Below the pieces are notes generated by a model, which had not been told where the DNA came from, searched no databases, and saw nothing but the letters and a program-made list of their open reading frames with translations. Below, one piece after another: positions 16,604 to 26,260 of a stretch of DNA of 64,000 nucleotides. This DNA comes from Parafannyhessea umbonata. GTDB lineage: Bacteria > Actinomycetota > Coriobacteriia > Coriobacteriales > Atopobiaceae. Made by a program: the position numbers and the translations under genes. Positions within the stretch are counted from its first letter, which is position 1, and every line of letters begins with the position of its first letter. The DNA lies in assembly GCF_900111255.1 (NCBI RefSeq), contig NZ_FOGP01000002.1, forward strand, positions 1 to 64,000. The letters are read 5' to 3'.

Positions 16604-17149
16604 CTAGATCTCCATGACCTCGGCGGTCTTGTTCTTCAGAAGCTCGTCGACCTTGGCAACGTAGTCGTCGGTCAGCTTCTGGATGGCCTTCTTCTCGCGA
16701 GACACCTCGTCCTCGGAGAGCTCCTCGTCCTTCTCGGCCTTGTTGTTGGCGTCACGACGGGCGTTGCGAATGCCGACCTTGGCATCCTCGGCATAGCGTC
16801 CGCACTCCTTAACGAGCTCCTTGCGCCTCTCCTCGGTGGGCCTGGGGAACGGAAGGCGAATGCTCGCACCGTCATTGCTGGGGGTAATGCCCAGATCGGA
16901 GAGCTCGATAGCCTTCTCTATGTCCCTCAGGATGCCCTTGTCCCATGGCTCGATGACAAGCATGGATGCCTCGGGGACCTTGACACCAGCGAGCTGGGTG
17001 ATGGGAGTGGGCTGGCCGTAATAGTCAACTTTGATGCCGTCAAGGACGTGAGCGTTCGCGCGGCCCGTGCGGACCCTGGTGAAGTTGTAGACGAGAGAAT
17101 CGATGCTCTTCTCCATCTGCTTCTTTGCAGCGGAAGTGTACTGGCTCAT
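16604..17149 (-). CDS. frr: Ribosome recycling factor
   Basis: 181 residues, close to the usual 185. With EF-G it splits post-termination ribosomes. The sequence covers the whole family: N-terminal helix, RTGRAN motif (VRTGRANAHVLDGIKVDYYG), TPSNDG-like ITPSNDGASIRLPFP, and the long C-terminal helices. It starts 4 nt after pyrH, the standard pyrH-frr pair. Confidence 0.97.
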   Translation of the reverse strand: MSQYTSAAKKQMEKSIDSLVYNFTRVRTGRANAHVLDGIKVDYYGQPTPITQLAGVKVPEASMLVIEPWDKGILRDIEKAIELSDLGITPSNDGASIRLPFPRPTEERRKELVKECGRYAEDAKVGIRNARRDANNKAEKDEELSEDEVSREKKAIQKLTDDYVAKVDELLKNKTAEVMEI

Positions 17150-17153
17150 AGCG

Positions 17154-17879
17154 TTACTCCTCTTCTTCGACTACGGTCGTGCCGACGGACTCGCCGCGAA
17201 GCGCGCGGTCGAAGATGCCGTCGCCGTCAAGGTTAAAGACCATGATGGGCATGTGGTTGTCCTGGCACAGGGCCGTCGCGGTGGCGTCCATGACGTGCAG
17301 GTTGCGCCGAAGGACCTCGCGGTAGGAAATCTTGTCGAACTTCACGGCATCAGGATTCTTGACCGGGTCGCAGTCGTAGATGCCATCCACCTTGGTGGCC
17401 TTCATGAGAACCTCGGCGCCGATCTCGCAGGCCCTGAGCGCTGCCGCGGTGTCGGTCGTGAAGTACGGGTTGCCGGTTCCCGCCGCAAAGATGGTGATGC
17501 GACCCTTTTCGAGGTGTCTGATGGCACGGCGACGGATGTAGGTCTCGGAGACCTGGTGCATCTCGATGGCACTCATGACGCGGCACATCATGCCGTTGCG
17601 CTCGAAAGTGTCCTGAAGCGCAAGCGAGTTGATGACCGTCGCAAGCATACCCATGTTGTCGCCCTGGGCGCGATCCATACCCGCGGCGGCACCAGAAAGG
17701 CCCCTGAAGATGTTGCCTCCGCCGACGACGACGGCGATCTCAAGGCCGGCATCATACGCAGGCTTAAGCTCGTCGGCAATCTTCTGAGGAACCTCGGGGT
17801 CGATACCGAAATCGTTATTGCCCATGAGTGCCTCGCCCGAGAGCTTGAGAAGCACACGCTTGTACTTGTAGTCAGACAA
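17154..17879 (-). CDS. pyrH: UMP kinase
   Basis: 241 residues; phosphorylates UMP to UDP, a hexameric enzyme of the amino-acid-kinase fold. Seen: N-terminal [19 protein letters not shown], and the [14 protein letters not shown] region. TTG 17879 sits 8 nt after GGAGG; the TTG six bases earlier is too close. It is separated from tsf by a terminator, so it needs its own promoter in the ~110 nt upstream; a TATCAT box near 17935-17930 is a weak candidate. Confidence 0.96.
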   Translation of the reverse strand: MSDYKYKRVLLKLSGEALMGNNDFGIDPEVPQKIADELKPAYDAGLEIAVVVGGGNIFRGLSGAAAGMDRAQGDNMGMLATVINSLALQDTFERNGMMCRVMSAIEMHQVSETYIRRRAIRHLEKGRITIFAAGTGNPYFTTDTAAALRACEIGAEVLMKATKVDGIYDCDPVKNPDAVKFDKISYREVLRRNLHVMDATATALCQDNHMPIMVFNLDGDGIFDRALRGESVGTTVVEEEE

Positions 17880-18000
17880 AAACAACGCCTCCAGTCAAAT
17901 CGGCATGTGGTGTCATGCGACGTAAGCCTATCAGATGATACCAGAGGCCTATCGAAGCAACCCCATTTTTAAGGTTAGGGAACAGTCTCCGCATACAAAA

Positions 18001-18026
18001 GGAGCCGACGCAAAAGCGCCGGCCCC
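18001..18026 (-). terminator. Terminator of rpsB-tsf
   Basis: GCCGGCGC and GCGTCGGC pair around TTTT on the minus strand (18023-18004, one G-U), with GGGG/CTCC extending the base, followed by TTTTG. It lies 20 nt past the tsf stop. Confidence 0.8.
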
Positions 18027-18046
18027 CAAAAGTATCAACTCAGATC

Positions 18047-18916
18047 TTACTCGCCAAAGGAGAAGCGGACGAAGCTGACGACCTTGACGTCATCACCCGC
18101 GGACTTGCTGACCTTAGCAGCAAGCTCGTTGATGGTGGTGCCAGACTCTTTGATGGACTCCTGCTCGGTCAGGACGTTCTCCTTGTAGAACTTCTCGAGC
18201 TTGCCGACGGCAATCTTCTCCTGGATTGCCTCGGGCTTGCCGGAGTCGGCAGCCTGAGCCATGTAGATGCTCTTCTCGTGCTCGACGACGGCGGAGTCGA
18301 CGTCCTCGCGACGAGCGGCAACAGGAGCGGCAGCAGCGACCTGCATGGCGACGTCGTGCGCGAAGGACTTGAACTCGTCGTTGTCGGCGGTCTCGGCGTT
18401 GTTGAACGAGAAGGTGACGATGTCAGCGAGCTTGCCGTTGTGGTGCACGTAGTTGGCAAGGACGCCGTTCTCGACGGAGAGACGCTGGAAACGAGCGACC
18501 TTCATGTTCTCGCCGATGACGTGGATCATCTCGGTGAGCTCGGACTCAACAGTGCCCTCGCCCATGGCGCAGGCCTTGAGAGCGACGACGTCGGCAGGAT
18601 CGTTCTCGGCAACGACCTTGGCAAGGTCCATAGCGAAACCGGTGAACTTGGGGTTGGTGCCGACGAAGTCGGTCTCGCAGGTGAGCTCAAGAAGAGCGCC
18701 CGTCTTGCCGTCCTCGGAGACGTAAGCAGCGATGGTACCCTCGTTGGTGTCGCGACCAGAGCGCTTGACGGCCTTGGCAACGCCCATCTTGCGCAGGACG
18801 TCAACGGCCTTCTCGATGTCACCATCGGCCTCGACGAGAGCCTTCTTGCACTCCATCATCGGCGAGTCGGTCATCTCGCGAAGCTGCTTAACAAGAGCGG
18901 CGGTAATCTGTGCCAT
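18047..18916 (-). CDS. tsf: Translation elongation factor Ts
   Basis: 289 residues, full-length nucleotide exchange factor for EF-Tu. The N-terminal UBA-like domain has VKQLREMTDSPMMECKKAL with the family's ECKKAL, followed by the TDFVGTNPKF motif. Strong SD (AAAGGAGGGG) before the ATG. It follows rpsB by 53 nt in the usual rpsB-tsf operon. Confidence 0.97.
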   Translation of the reverse strand: MAQITAALVKQLREMTDSPMMECKKALVEADGDIEKAVDVLRKMGVAKAVKRSGRDTNEGTIAAYVSEDGKTGALLELTCETDFVGTNPKFTGFAMDLAKVVAENDPADVVALKACAMGEGTVESELTEMIHVIGENMKVARFQRLSVENGVLANYVHHNGKLADIVTFSFNNAETADNDEFKSFAHDVAMQVAAAAPVAARREDVDSAVVEHEKSIYMAQAADSGKPEAIQEKIAVGKLEKFYKENVLTEQESIKESGTTINELAAKVSKSAGDDVKVVSFVRFSFGE

Positions 18917-18969
18917 GTTATGCCCCTCCTTTGGGGATACTAATGCCTATCGGAAAAAGCTGAAGCTAC

Positions 18970-19725
18970 TTACTCGGCAGCGGGAGCCTCGACTGCGGGA
19001 GTGGTCTCGCCAGCAGCCATCTCCTCAACAGAAATCTGCTCCTTGCCAGAGCCAGCGAGAATCGCGTCAGCGACGAGCTCGCACATGAGGTTGACGGAGC
19101 GGATGGCATCGTCGTTCGCGGGGATGCCGTAATCGACGACGTCGGGGTCGGAGTTGGTGTCCAAAAGGCCAACGACGGGGATGTGCAGGCGGTTGGCCTC
19201 GCGGATGGCGATCTCCTCGCGCTTGGTGTCGACGACGAAGAGGGCCTGGGGCAGGGCGTGAAGATCACGGGCGCCGCCGAGGTTGCGCTGGAGCTTCTCG
19301 AGCTCCTTGCCCAGGACAGCCTGCTCCTTCTTGGGGAGAAGCGCCATGCGGCCGTCCTCGACCATAGCCTCAAGCTCCTCCATGCGGTCGATGCGAGAGC
19401 GCATGGTCACGAAGTTGGTGAGCATGCCGCCGAGCCAGCGCTGGTTAATGAAGGGCATACCGCAACGCTCGGCCTGAGCGGCGACGGGCTCCTGAGCCTG
19501 CTTCTTGGTGCCGACAAAGAGGATGCGACCACCCTTGGCGGCGGTCTCCTTCAGGAAGGTGTATGCCTTGTCAGCGCCGAGGACGGTCTGCTTGAGATCG
19601 AGGATGTAGATGCCGTTGCGCTCGCCGAAGATGTAGGACTTCATCTTGGGGTTCCAGCGACGGGTCTGGTGACCGTAGTGGCAACCGGCCTCGAGCAGGG
19701 TACGGATGTTGATCTTAACAGCCAT
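18970..19725 (-). CDS. rpsB: 30S ribosomal protein S2
   Basis: 251 residues. Family signatures: [19 protein letters not shown] at the N-terminus and the [23 protein letters not shown] region near the C-terminus. GGAGG lies 7 nt before the ATG. First gene of rpsB-tsf, with a clear promoter 140 nt upstream leaving a long leader that could host feedback control by S2, as known in other bacteria. Confidence 0.98.
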   Translation of the reverse strand: MAVKINIRTLLEAGCHYGHQTRRWNPKMKSYIFGERNGIYILDLKQTVLGADKAYTFLKETAAKGGRILFVGTKKQAQEPVAAQAERCGMPFINQRWLGGMLTNFVTMRSRIDRMEELEAMVEDGRMALLPKKEQAVLGKELEKLQRNLGGARDLHALPQALFVVDTKREEIAIREANRLHIPVVGLLDTNSDPDVVDYGIPANDDAIRSVNLMCELVADAILAGSGKEQISVEEMAAGETTPAVEAPAAE

Positions 19726-19866
19726 GTTCTAACCTCCATTGGTTTTGCCTCCGCATGATGTCAACCCCGTCAGAGCCACCCAGGACACGGCTGATGCCCC
19801 AGGCACCGTGGCCGACGAGTCGTCACGCGTGCGAATTTATGCTGCACGGACGCACAGCGATTTGAC

Positions 19867-19896
19867 AGTATAACAGCGATTTGGCCACCTTGTCTA
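19867..19896 (-). promoter_or_regulatory. Promoter of rpsB-tsf
   Basis: Minus strand TAGACA (19896-19891), 18-nt spacer, TATACT (19872-19867). The -10 box is near consensus. The predicted transcript has a leader of about 135 nt before the rpsB ATG. Confidence 0.7.
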
Positions 19897-19954
19897 ACGG
19901 AAGGCCTCGCACACCTTCACTACATAAGCACATTCGAAGCGCGGCAAGAGGAGG

Positions 19955-20923
19955 CTAGTCGCCCTCTCCCCCGCGCGGATGGGCCTGTCTTGCGGCGTCC
20001 TTGAGACGCTCGACCGAAAGGTGCGTGTAAATCTGCGTCGTAGAGAGGTCGGCGTGGCCCAGCAGCTCCTGGACGCTTCGAAGGTCGGCCCCGCCCGAAA
20101 GCAACTCGGTCGCGAAGGTGTGCCTCATGGAGTGGGGGGTGACGTGCGGGCCAAGACCAGCCCGCAGCGCATGCCGCTCGAACATGGTCCTCAGCGCGTC
20201 GGCGCTCATGCGCCTGCCCCGGGTCGACAGGAACAGCGCGGCCTCATCGGCACCGGAGGTCGAAAGCACAGGTCGGCCAAGCTGCAGATAGGCCTTAATC
20301 TTGTCGAGGGCGACGGCGTAGACGGGAACAATACGCTCCTTCGACCCCTTGCCGAAGAGTTTGGCCTGTCCCTGGGAGAAGTCGATGTCACGAACGTCAA
20401 GCCCCGAGACCTCCGAAATCCTGGCGCCGGTAGCGTACATGAGCTCCAGGACGCTGCGGTCTCTCAGGCCGACGGGCGTGTCTTCGTCGCAGTCGTCTAA
20501 GAGGTCGCTCACCTCTTCGTCAGTCAGGGCGTGCGGCAGCGACTTGGGCCGCCGCGGACTCGCAAGCGCGGCCGCAGCGTCCTTCTTAGTGTGCCCCTCT
20601 CGAAGAAGCCAGGCGTAGAGCCCGCGAATCGCCGAGAGGTGACGGTTTATGGTCGACGAACCGTAGCGTGCGCTGACCAGATACGCAAGGTAACTGCGAA
20701 GCTGCGCATGCGTGATGTCGAGCGGCTCCACACCTGACCGCCGCGCCCAGCGACAGAAGGCGTCGAGGTCCGTGGCGTAGCCCCGAACAGTGTTCGGGGA
20801 GTAGTTGCCCAGGCGCGAGATGCGATTCAGGTAGGCCTCGACAAGGAGGGAGAAGGACGTGTCCTTCTCGGTGCCCTCACGCGAAAGTCCCCTGCCGCTC
20901 TCCCCCTCAACCGACGCTGACAT
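19955..20923 (-). CDS. xerC: Tyrosine recombinase XerC/XerD
   Basis: 322 residues from ATG 20923, which follows the trmFO stop by 1 nt; longer forms would run into trmFO. N-terminal SAM-like core-binding domain (25-115), C-terminal catalytic domain with Arg168 (ATGARISE), Lys193, His264 and Arg267 (HSMRHTFAT), His290 (LLGH) and Tyr299 (TTQIYTH), all catalytic positions present. It resolves chromosome dimers at dif. The trmFO-xerC-rpsB order supports XerC rather than a phage integrase; XerC versus XerD cannot be settled without the partner. Confidence 0.92.
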   Translation of the reverse strand: MSASVEGESGRGLSREGTEKDTSFSLLVEAYLNRISRLGNYSPNTVRGYATDLDAFCRWARRSGVEPLDITHAQLRSYLAYLVSARYGSSTINRHLSAIRGLYAWLLREGHTKKDAAAALASPRRPKSLPHALTDEEVSDLLDDCDEDTPVGLRDRSVLELMYATGARISEVSGLDVRDIDFSQGQAKLFGKGSKERIVPVYAVALDKIKAYLQLGRPVLSTSGADEAALFLSTRGRRMSADALRTMFERHALRAGLGPHVTPHSMRHTFATELLSGGADLRSVQELLGHADLSTTQIYTHLSVERLKDAARQAHPRGGEGD

Positions 20924-20924
20924 C

Positions 20925-22250
20925 TCAGGGCCCAAACAGGTCGCCGCGGTCAGAGAGGTACGCGTCAAAGTCGGTGGACGCGCGTTTCGCATAGGCCTGG
21001 TACCTCTCGCGCTTATTCATGCGCGGGCCGGCCAGAGGAGGCACGATGCCGAAGTTCACGTGCATGGGCTGGTAGTCAACGGTGCTGGGATCGGTGGCGT
21101 ACGACACGAGCGCGCCGAAGGCAGAGGTGCGCGGAAGCGAGACGCGCGGGAGGCCGCGAAGGTCGGCGATGGTGTTGAGGGCCGCGAGGAGCCCAGAGCC
21201 GATGGCCTCCGTGTACCCTTCGGTGCCCGTAATCTGGCCGGCAAGACGCACGGTAGTCCCAGGAATCGCAAAGCTGTCGTCCAACACATGAGGCGAGTCG
21301 ACGAAGGAGTTCCTGTGCATGACGCCGTAGCGGAAGAACTCTGCATTCTCAAGGCCGGGAATCATCCTGAAGACGCGCCTCTGATCTCCCCAGGTGAGGT
21401 TGGTTTGAAAGCCGACAAGGTTGTAGGCGGTCCCGTCCGAGTTCTCGGACCTCAACTGGACCGCCGCCCAAGGCCGACGGCCCGTACGTGGATCGTTGAG
21501 ACCAACCGGCTTGAGGGCACCGAAACGCAGCGAGTCGCGACCGGTTTTGGCGACCTCCTCGACAGGCTGGCACGCGTTGAAGAGGTCTGTCTGCTCGAAC
21601 TCCTTCGAGACGACTTTCTCGGCAGAGACAAGAGCGTCGTAGAACGCATCGTATTCGTCCTTGTTCATGGGGCAGTTGAGATAGTCGCCGGACCCAGACT
21701 CCTCGTAGCGGGACTGCTCGAAGATAACAGAGCGATCCAGCGACTCTGCATCGACAATGGGGGCAGCGGCATCGTAGAACGACAAGGCCTCTCCACCGAG
21801 CCTCTGCCTCAGGGCTTCGAACAAACCGTCGCCGCAGAGGGGGCCGGCTGCGACGACCACGTAACCGTCGGGGATGTCCACGACCTCGCGGCGTTCGACC
21901 TCGATGTTCGCATTAGACTCAATGGCCTCGGTAACGGCAGCCGAGAAGCCGTTTCTGTCGACCGCAAGCGCCCCGCCGGCAGGAACAGCATTCTGGCGTG
22001 CCATCTCCAGGACGAAGGAGCCCATCTTCTGGAGCTCCTCCTTGAGAAGTCCAGCAGCGCTGTCGCGACGCATCGACTTGAGCGAGTTGGAGCATACGAG
22101 TTCGGCAAAATTAGAGGTGTGATGCGCTGGAGAAGGGACAGTGGGCCTCCGCTCGACCAGCGTCACCTTGACTCCCCTTGCCGCAAGCTGAAGCGCGCAC
22201 TCGCTGCCCGCAAGCCCCCCGCCAATCACCGTAACTCGCTCTTCCACCAT
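20925..22250 (-). CDS. trmFO: Methylenetetrahydrofolate--tRNA-(uracil-5-)-methyltransferase
   Basis: 441 residues, folate- and FAD-dependent enzyme forming m5U54 in the tRNA T loop. The N-terminal dinucleotide fold reads VTVIGGGLAGSECALQLA. Family segments NFAELVCSNSLK, the LNCPMNKDEYDAF stretch and the C-terminal EGYTEAIGSGLLAA with NFGIVPP are present. Strong SD (AAAGGAGG). It sits between dprA and xerC as in many Gram-positive genomes. Confidence 0.96.
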   Translation of the reverse strand: MVEERVTVIGGGLAGSECALQLAARGVKVTLVERRPTVPSPAHHTSNFAELVCSNSLKSMRRDSAAGLLKEELQKMGSFVLEMARQNAVPAGGALAVDRNGFSAAVTEAIESNANIEVERREVVDIPDGYVVVAAGPLCGDGLFEALRQRLGGEALSFYDAAAPIVDAESLDRSVIFEQSRYEESGSGDYLNCPMNKDEYDAFYDALVSAEKVVSKEFEQTDLFNACQPVEEVAKTGRDSLRFGALKPVGLNDPRTGRRPWAAVQLRSENSDGTAYNLVGFQTNLTWGDQRRVFRMIPGLENAEFFRYGVMHRNSFVDSPHVLDDSFAIPGTTVRLAGQITGTEGYTEAIGSGLLAALNTIADLRGLPRVSLPRTSAFGALVSYATDPSTVDYQPMHVNFGIVPPLAGPRMNKRERYQAYAKRASTDFDAYLSDRGDLFGP

Positions 22251-22261
22251 GCCTCCTTTAC

Positions 22262-23173
22262 TTAGTTTGCTTCATGTTCAATACTATCGCGCATGGCAAG
22301 ATAATCCTTCGAAGCGGAGTACCTTCCATCGCGAAGTCGCACGACAAAGCCGTTGGCCTCGTAGTCGGCAAGCGTCCCGAGAACAGTCAGCACATCTTCG
22401 GCAACATAGCGTGCAAGGTCGTCCGCCCTCATGGGCGTAGCGACGAGAGCCGACATAATCCGAGTCTCGCTCTCGCACGGACGCTCCTCCGCGAGTCTCA
22501 GCCGATTGTAGTCAAGTGCGATGCAGGCCTCGAGATCGTGCTCCGAGCATATCGGAGAGGCGCCGTCGGCGATCAGCCTGTTGGTTCCTTGGGATTCCGC
22601 CGAGAAGATGGAACCCGGGACGGCATAGAGGGTCCTCCCAAGGTCCGATGCGGCAAGCGCCGTGCTCATAGTTCCAGACTTCTCCCCCGCCTCGCAAATG
22701 AGGGTCACGGGGGACAGCGCAGCAATCACGAGGTTGCGCTTAGGAAACGCGTACTTTCTTGGTGGCGAACCCCAACGCTCGAGCGATACGACGGCACCTC
22801 CTGACTCGACCGCTCGCTCGAACACATCGCGGGAGGTTCGCGGGTACACGACATCTGCACCGCATCCCGAGACGACAACCGTGCGTCCGCCGGCGTCCAG
22901 CGCTGCGCGAGCGGCCATGGAGTCGCAGCCCATTGCACCCCCCGACACTACCGTGATCCCGCTCTCCGCTGACACCCTGCCCGCAATCTCGGCAACGGCG
23001 CAGCCGTAGGGAGTGCAACGCCGAGCCCCCACGATGGAAATGGTCTCGGTGCAAAGCGAGTCGGGGTCTCCGAACACATATATGGCTTCCGGTGGACTCT
23101 CCATATCGAGCAACGACGCGGGGTAACGGTCGTGACCCCTCTCGATCACGCATCTAGGAACGTTGGCGGACAT
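22262..23173 (-). CDS. dprA: DNA-processing protein DprA
   Basis: 303 residues. It loads RecA on incoming single-stranded DNA in transformation. The extended Rossmann fold has SIVGARRCTPYG, then SGGAMGCDSMAARAAL, and the KYAFPKRNLVIAAL segment. The C-terminus looks like a winged helix (TPMRADDLARYV). ATG 23173 overlaps the comM stop as TGATG, with GGAG 6 nt upstream. Neighbour comM is also a competence gene, but both are widespread in non-competent species. Confidence 0.94.
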   Translation of the reverse strand: MSANVPRCVIERGHDRYPASLLDMESPPEAIYVFGDPDSLCTETISIVGARRCTPYGCAVAEIAGRVSAESGITVVSGGAMGCDSMAARAALDAGGRTVVVSGCGADVVYPRTSRDVFERAVESGGAVVSLERWGSPPRKYAFPKRNLVIAALSPVTLICEAGEKSGTMSTALAASDLGRTLYAVPGSIFSAESQGTNRLIADGASPICSEHDLEACIALDYNRLRLAEERPCESETRIMSALVATPMRADDLARYVAEDVLTVLGTLADYEANGFVVRLRDGRYSASKDYLAMRDSIEHEAN

Positions 23174-24660
23174 CACCTGCTCCTTTCCCGATACGCGCAG
23201 GCCTCGCCGACGTCCTCCCTGGACACCCGTGCCCGATGGTCAAGGTCGGCGATGGTTCGCGCGACAGAGGCGACCTTAACGGTCGCGCGCCCGCCCAGCC
23301 CCAGCTGTCGTGAGAGCACCTCGAGCGAGCGACGGGCATCGGCGCCAAGGGATAAGCTCGAGACGGTCGGGCGTCCTTCGGACGGCTCTCGCCCCCTTCG
23401 CCATGCGGCGTACTCCCGCGCGGAAATGACCTTCTCCCGCATCTCGTCCGACCCCGTGCCCTGCTCGTCCCGGACAACCAGACGCGAGTCGGGCCGTGAC
23501 ACGAATATATGCATGTCGATGCGGTCAAGAAGCGGCCCGCCGACGCGTGACTGGTACTTCTCGATCTGCGCAGGCGAGCATCTACACTCGCGGCCGATAT
23601 CGCCCAGGTGCCCACAGGGGCATGGGTTCGCGGCCGCGAGAAAAGAGAACCTGCACGGAAAACGGTAGAGCCCGTCTGCCCGAACGAGCCTTACCTCGTG
23701 CTCCTCGAAGGGTTGTCTGAGCGCCTGGAGGACGTTAGATGCGAACTCGGGAATCTCGTCGAGGAAGAGCACGCCGCCATGCGCAAGCGAGACCTCACCA
23801 GGAACGACGGGCCGGCCTCCGCCAATCATGCCGGCACACGAGATGCTGTGATGCGGTGAGCGAAACGGGCGCTGCCCGGCCAAGAGGCCGCCGATGTCCT
23901 CCTCTGCGACCGAGTGAACGAGAAGCGCCTCTTCCCTCTCGGAATTGTGAAGGGGCGGGAGGATAGACGTCATCCTTTGCGCAAGCATGCTCTTGCCAGA
24001 GCCGGGAGGGCCGACCATAAGGAGGCCATGGTCTCCCGCCGCAGCAATGACGAGCGCGCGCTTTGCCATCTCCTGGTCAATCACGTCTCTATAGTCAAGC
24101 GGTTCGGGAGAGACGGGCGAGACGGACGAGACGACGGGTGCGTCCAGCGTGGGAATACGGAGGGCGCCGCCACGAAGCTGTGAGAGATTGCTGAGTCCCA
24201 AGGTCCTCTGTGGGTCTGGTCCGACGGGAGACTCGGGAGCACAGACGAGCCTGAGCCCGAGAGAATCTGCGAGGTGTCGATACGCGACCATGCCTCGAGA
24301 CTCATTGACCGACCCGTCCAGGCCAAGCTCTCCGACGAACAGCAGGCCGTCCAGACCCCCGCGCGGAATCTGCCCCGTCGCGGCGAGGATGCCCACGGCC
24401 AGAGGAAGGTCGAAGCCGGTGCCCGTCTTGCGAAGCTCGGCCGGGGCGAGGTTAACTGTGATGTGAAGGCGAGGCAACTCAAAGCCGCAGTTTCTGATGG
24501 CGCAGCGGACCCGCGTGCGCGCCTCGAGCACGGACCCGTCAGGAAGTCCCACGATGCTGATGCCCGGTATGCCACCACTGCACGAAACCTCGCAAGACAC
24601 ACGAAAGGCCTCCACACCCCGTATGGTCGCAGCGTTAACGGCCAGCGAGTCCCGAGACAT
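23173..24660 (-). CDS. comM: YifB/ComM-family AAA+ Mg-chelatase-like ATPase
   Basis: 495 residues. Known ComM is a hexameric helicase promoting branch migration during transformation. Order: N-terminal Lon-like domain (FRVSCEVSCSGGIPGISIVGLPD, 20-170), AAA+ core with Walker A VGPPGSGKSML and Walker B VLFLDEIPEF, Mg-chelatase C-terminal domain with CPCGH near CSPAQIEKYQ. ATG 24660 follows the yraN stop by 1 nt. Overlap with dprA shows coupled translation. Confidence 0.93.
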   Translation of the reverse strand: MSRDSLAVNAATIRGVEAFRVSCEVSCSGGIPGISIVGLPDGSVLEARTRVRCAIRNCGFELPRLHITVNLAPAELRKTGTGFDLPLAVGILAATGQIPRGGLDGLLFVGELGLDGSVNESRGMVAYRHLADSLGLRLVCAPESPVGPDPQRTLGLSNLSQLRGGALRIPTLDAPVVSSVSPVSPEPLDYRDVIDQEMAKRALVIAAAGDHGLLMVGPPGSGKSMLAQRMTSILPPLHNSEREEALLVHSVAEEDIGGLLAGQRPFRSPHHSISCAGMIGGGRPVVPGEVSLAHGGVLFLDEIPEFASNVLQALRQPFEEHEVRLVRADGLYRFPCRFSFLAAANPCPCGHLGDIGRECRCSPAQIEKYQSRVGGPLLDRIDMHIFVSRPDSRLVVRDEQGTGSDEMREKVISAREYAAWRRGREPSEGRPTVSSLSLGADARRSLEVLSRQLGLGGRATVKVASVARTIADLDHRARVSREDVGEACAYRERSR

Positions 24661-24661
24661 G

Positions 24662-25297
24662 TCAGTCGTCCCACGAGAAGGCACCGACGAGATGTCTGAG
24701 CTTCGCGAGGCGCTCCCCCACGACGTTGACGGCTATGGCGTCGAACCTGATAGATGTGGCCTCGGGATGGTCGACGAGGTAGCAGAGGGCCATGTTTCGA
24801 TACCGCCTCTGTTTCTCGATGCTTACGCCAAGCTCGGGCATCTCATCAGCCCGATCACCCAGGGCCAGTCTCGTCTTCACCTCCACAAGTACGACAGTAT
24901 CATCCTCACGCGCCACGATGTCGGCCTCACCGTACTTGGTACGCCAGTTGCAGGCGAGGACCTCCATCCCGCGGCGCATCAAGTAGCTTCGGGCGATCCT
25001 TTCGCCCTCATCCCCAAGCTCCTTGTTAGTCATCTCCTCGACCGGCTTTCGCACCTCGCGCCCAAGATCCGAGCGACAGCCGCAGCCGCAGGAGGTCGCC
25101 GTCTCCTCCTCACGCCCGGACGAGGCCCCGTCGGTCTCTCCCCCGCACGAGGGAGAGGTGCCGCCATCCAAATCGTCATGAAAGGCAGGGGCGCTCGCTG
25201 AATGCGACTCCGTACCACACGATCTGCCCTCCCCCGCCCATGCCCCAGACTCCTCGACGCGCGCCGAGCGCGCGTCCCTCTCTTTGTCGTCACCCAT
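24662..25297 (-). CDS. yraN: YraN/UPF0102-family endonuclease-like protein with long N-terminal tail
   Basis: 211 residues from ATG 25297, placed 6 nt after GGGAGG. The last ~120 residues are the UPF0102 domain, a restriction-endonuclease-like fold: NKELGDEGERIARSYL, then the catalytic pattern GEADIVAREDDTVVLVEVKTR (Glu-x-Asp...Glu-x-Lys), all residues present. The first ~90 residues are an acidic, Ser/Gly-rich low-complexity tail ending in a CGCGC run, not seen in standard YraN (~120 residues). A short form could start at ATG 25033 but its GAGGAG is directly adjacent. Biochemical role unknown. Confidence 0.85.
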   Translation of the reverse strand: MGDDKERDARSARVEESGAWAGEGRSCGTESHSASAPAFHDDLDGGTSPSCGGETDGASSGREEETATSCGCGCRSDLGREVRKPVEEMTNKELGDEGERIARSYLMRRGMEVLACNWRTKYGEADIVAREDDTVVLVEVKTRLALGDRADEMPELGVSIEKQRRYRNMALCYLVDHPEATSIRFDAIAVNVVGERLAKLRHLVGAFSWDD

Positions 25298-25395
25298 AGC
25301 ATCCTCCCGTGATTGTCTCGACAGTGGGGGCATTGTCGCCTGAGCGGCTTGCACCTGGCTATATCCGTATGACACGAAGCTGCATCGCGGAACTT

Positions 25396-25443
25396 GCACG
25401 AAGCAGACCCGCCGAGCACTGGCTCGACGGGTCTGCTTCGTGC
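25396..25443 (-). terminator. Long hairpin between rnhB and yraN
   Basis: GCACGAAGCAGACCCG (25396-25411) is an exact inverted repeat of 25428-25443, with CGAGC/GCTCG continuing the stem inside. It starts 16 nt past the rnhB stop. T residues after it are sparse on both strands, so strength is uncertain; it splits the rplS-rnhB transcript from yraN-comM-dprA. Confidence 0.7.
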
Positions 25444-25458
25444 GGTTTAGCCTGTCTA

Positions 25459-26247
25459 TCAGAAAAGTGCGGGCGTCTCGAGAAAATTCCCGCAGAAGGA
25501 GACTCTGTGAATCGGCGTGAGGCCGTTCTTTCGTATCGCCTCAATGTGTGCGGCAGAGCCGTAGCCCTTGCATTCTGCGAGGTGGTAGCCGGGATACTCG
25601 CTGTCGTAGGCAATCATCAGTGAGTCCCTGGTCACCTTGGCCACAATCGAGGCGGCGGCGATTGCGGCGATCTTTGCGTCACCCTTGACCATTGTCTTCT
25701 CCTTAGAGTGGACGTGCATGGGATTGCCGTCGATGAGGACGCAGTCGGGATCGACGCCCGTATCCTCGATTGCCTGCGACATGGCCATTCGCAAGGCGTT
25801 GGCCATTCCCACCGCGTCGATGGATGCGGGCTCGATGTGCGCGATGCCTATGGCGACGGCGACGTCAGCAATCTGCGCCGCAAGCGACTCGCGACGGGCG
25901 GGTGTCAGCTGCTTCGAGTCGTTGATCCCCCAGACGCGAGGCTCGTTGGGAAGCACGACGGCGCCCACGGTGAGGGGACCTGCAATGGCACCACGGCCGA
26001 CCTCGTCAACCCCAATGACGAGACCTTCTCCGCCAATCTCGCGCTGCAGGTCGTACATGGCATCGACGCGCTCCCGTTCTGCCCGCTCCCTCTCACGGCG
26101 CGCAAGCGCGCTTGCGATGGCATGCTGGACCTGCTTGCGGGGGTCCTCGCCATAGCGCTCGACCAGAGCGTCGAGCTCCTGTCCGCTTGCGCTAGAAAGC
26201 AAGGCGGCCACCTCGCGCGCACTCGCTGCCCTGACACCGTTTGCCAT
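25459..26247 (-). CDS. rnhB: Ribonuclease HII
   Basis: 262 residues; removes RNA primers and misincorporated ribonucleotides from DNA. Catalytic core: VIGVDEVGRGAIAGPLTVGAVVLP with the conserved Asp-Glu pair, the VLIDGNP Asp, and KVTRDSLM. A ~75-residue helical, Arg/Glu-rich N-terminal extension precedes the core, as in the longer Gram-positive RNase HII. SD GGAGG overlaps the terminator of rplS. Confidence 0.96.
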   Translation of the reverse strand: MANGVRAASAREVAALLSSASGQELDALVERYGEDPRKQVQHAIASALARRERERAERERVDAMYDLQREIGGEGLVIGVDEVGRGAIAGPLTVGAVVLPNEPRVWGINDSKQLTPARRESLAAQIADVAVAIGIAHIEPASIDAVGMANALRMAMSQAIEDTGVDPDCVLIDGNPMHVHSKEKTMVKGDAKIAAIAAASIVAKVTRDSLMIAYDSEYPGYHLAECKGYGSAAHIEAIRKNGLTPIHRVSFCGNFLETPALF

Positions 26248-26260
26248 ATATTGCCTCCAA

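Noticed and set aside
19955-20923. XerC-like gene as an integrase of a mobile element
   Set aside because: It is embedded and coupled within a conserved housekeeping order (dprA-trmFO-xerC) and no mobile genes are next to it.
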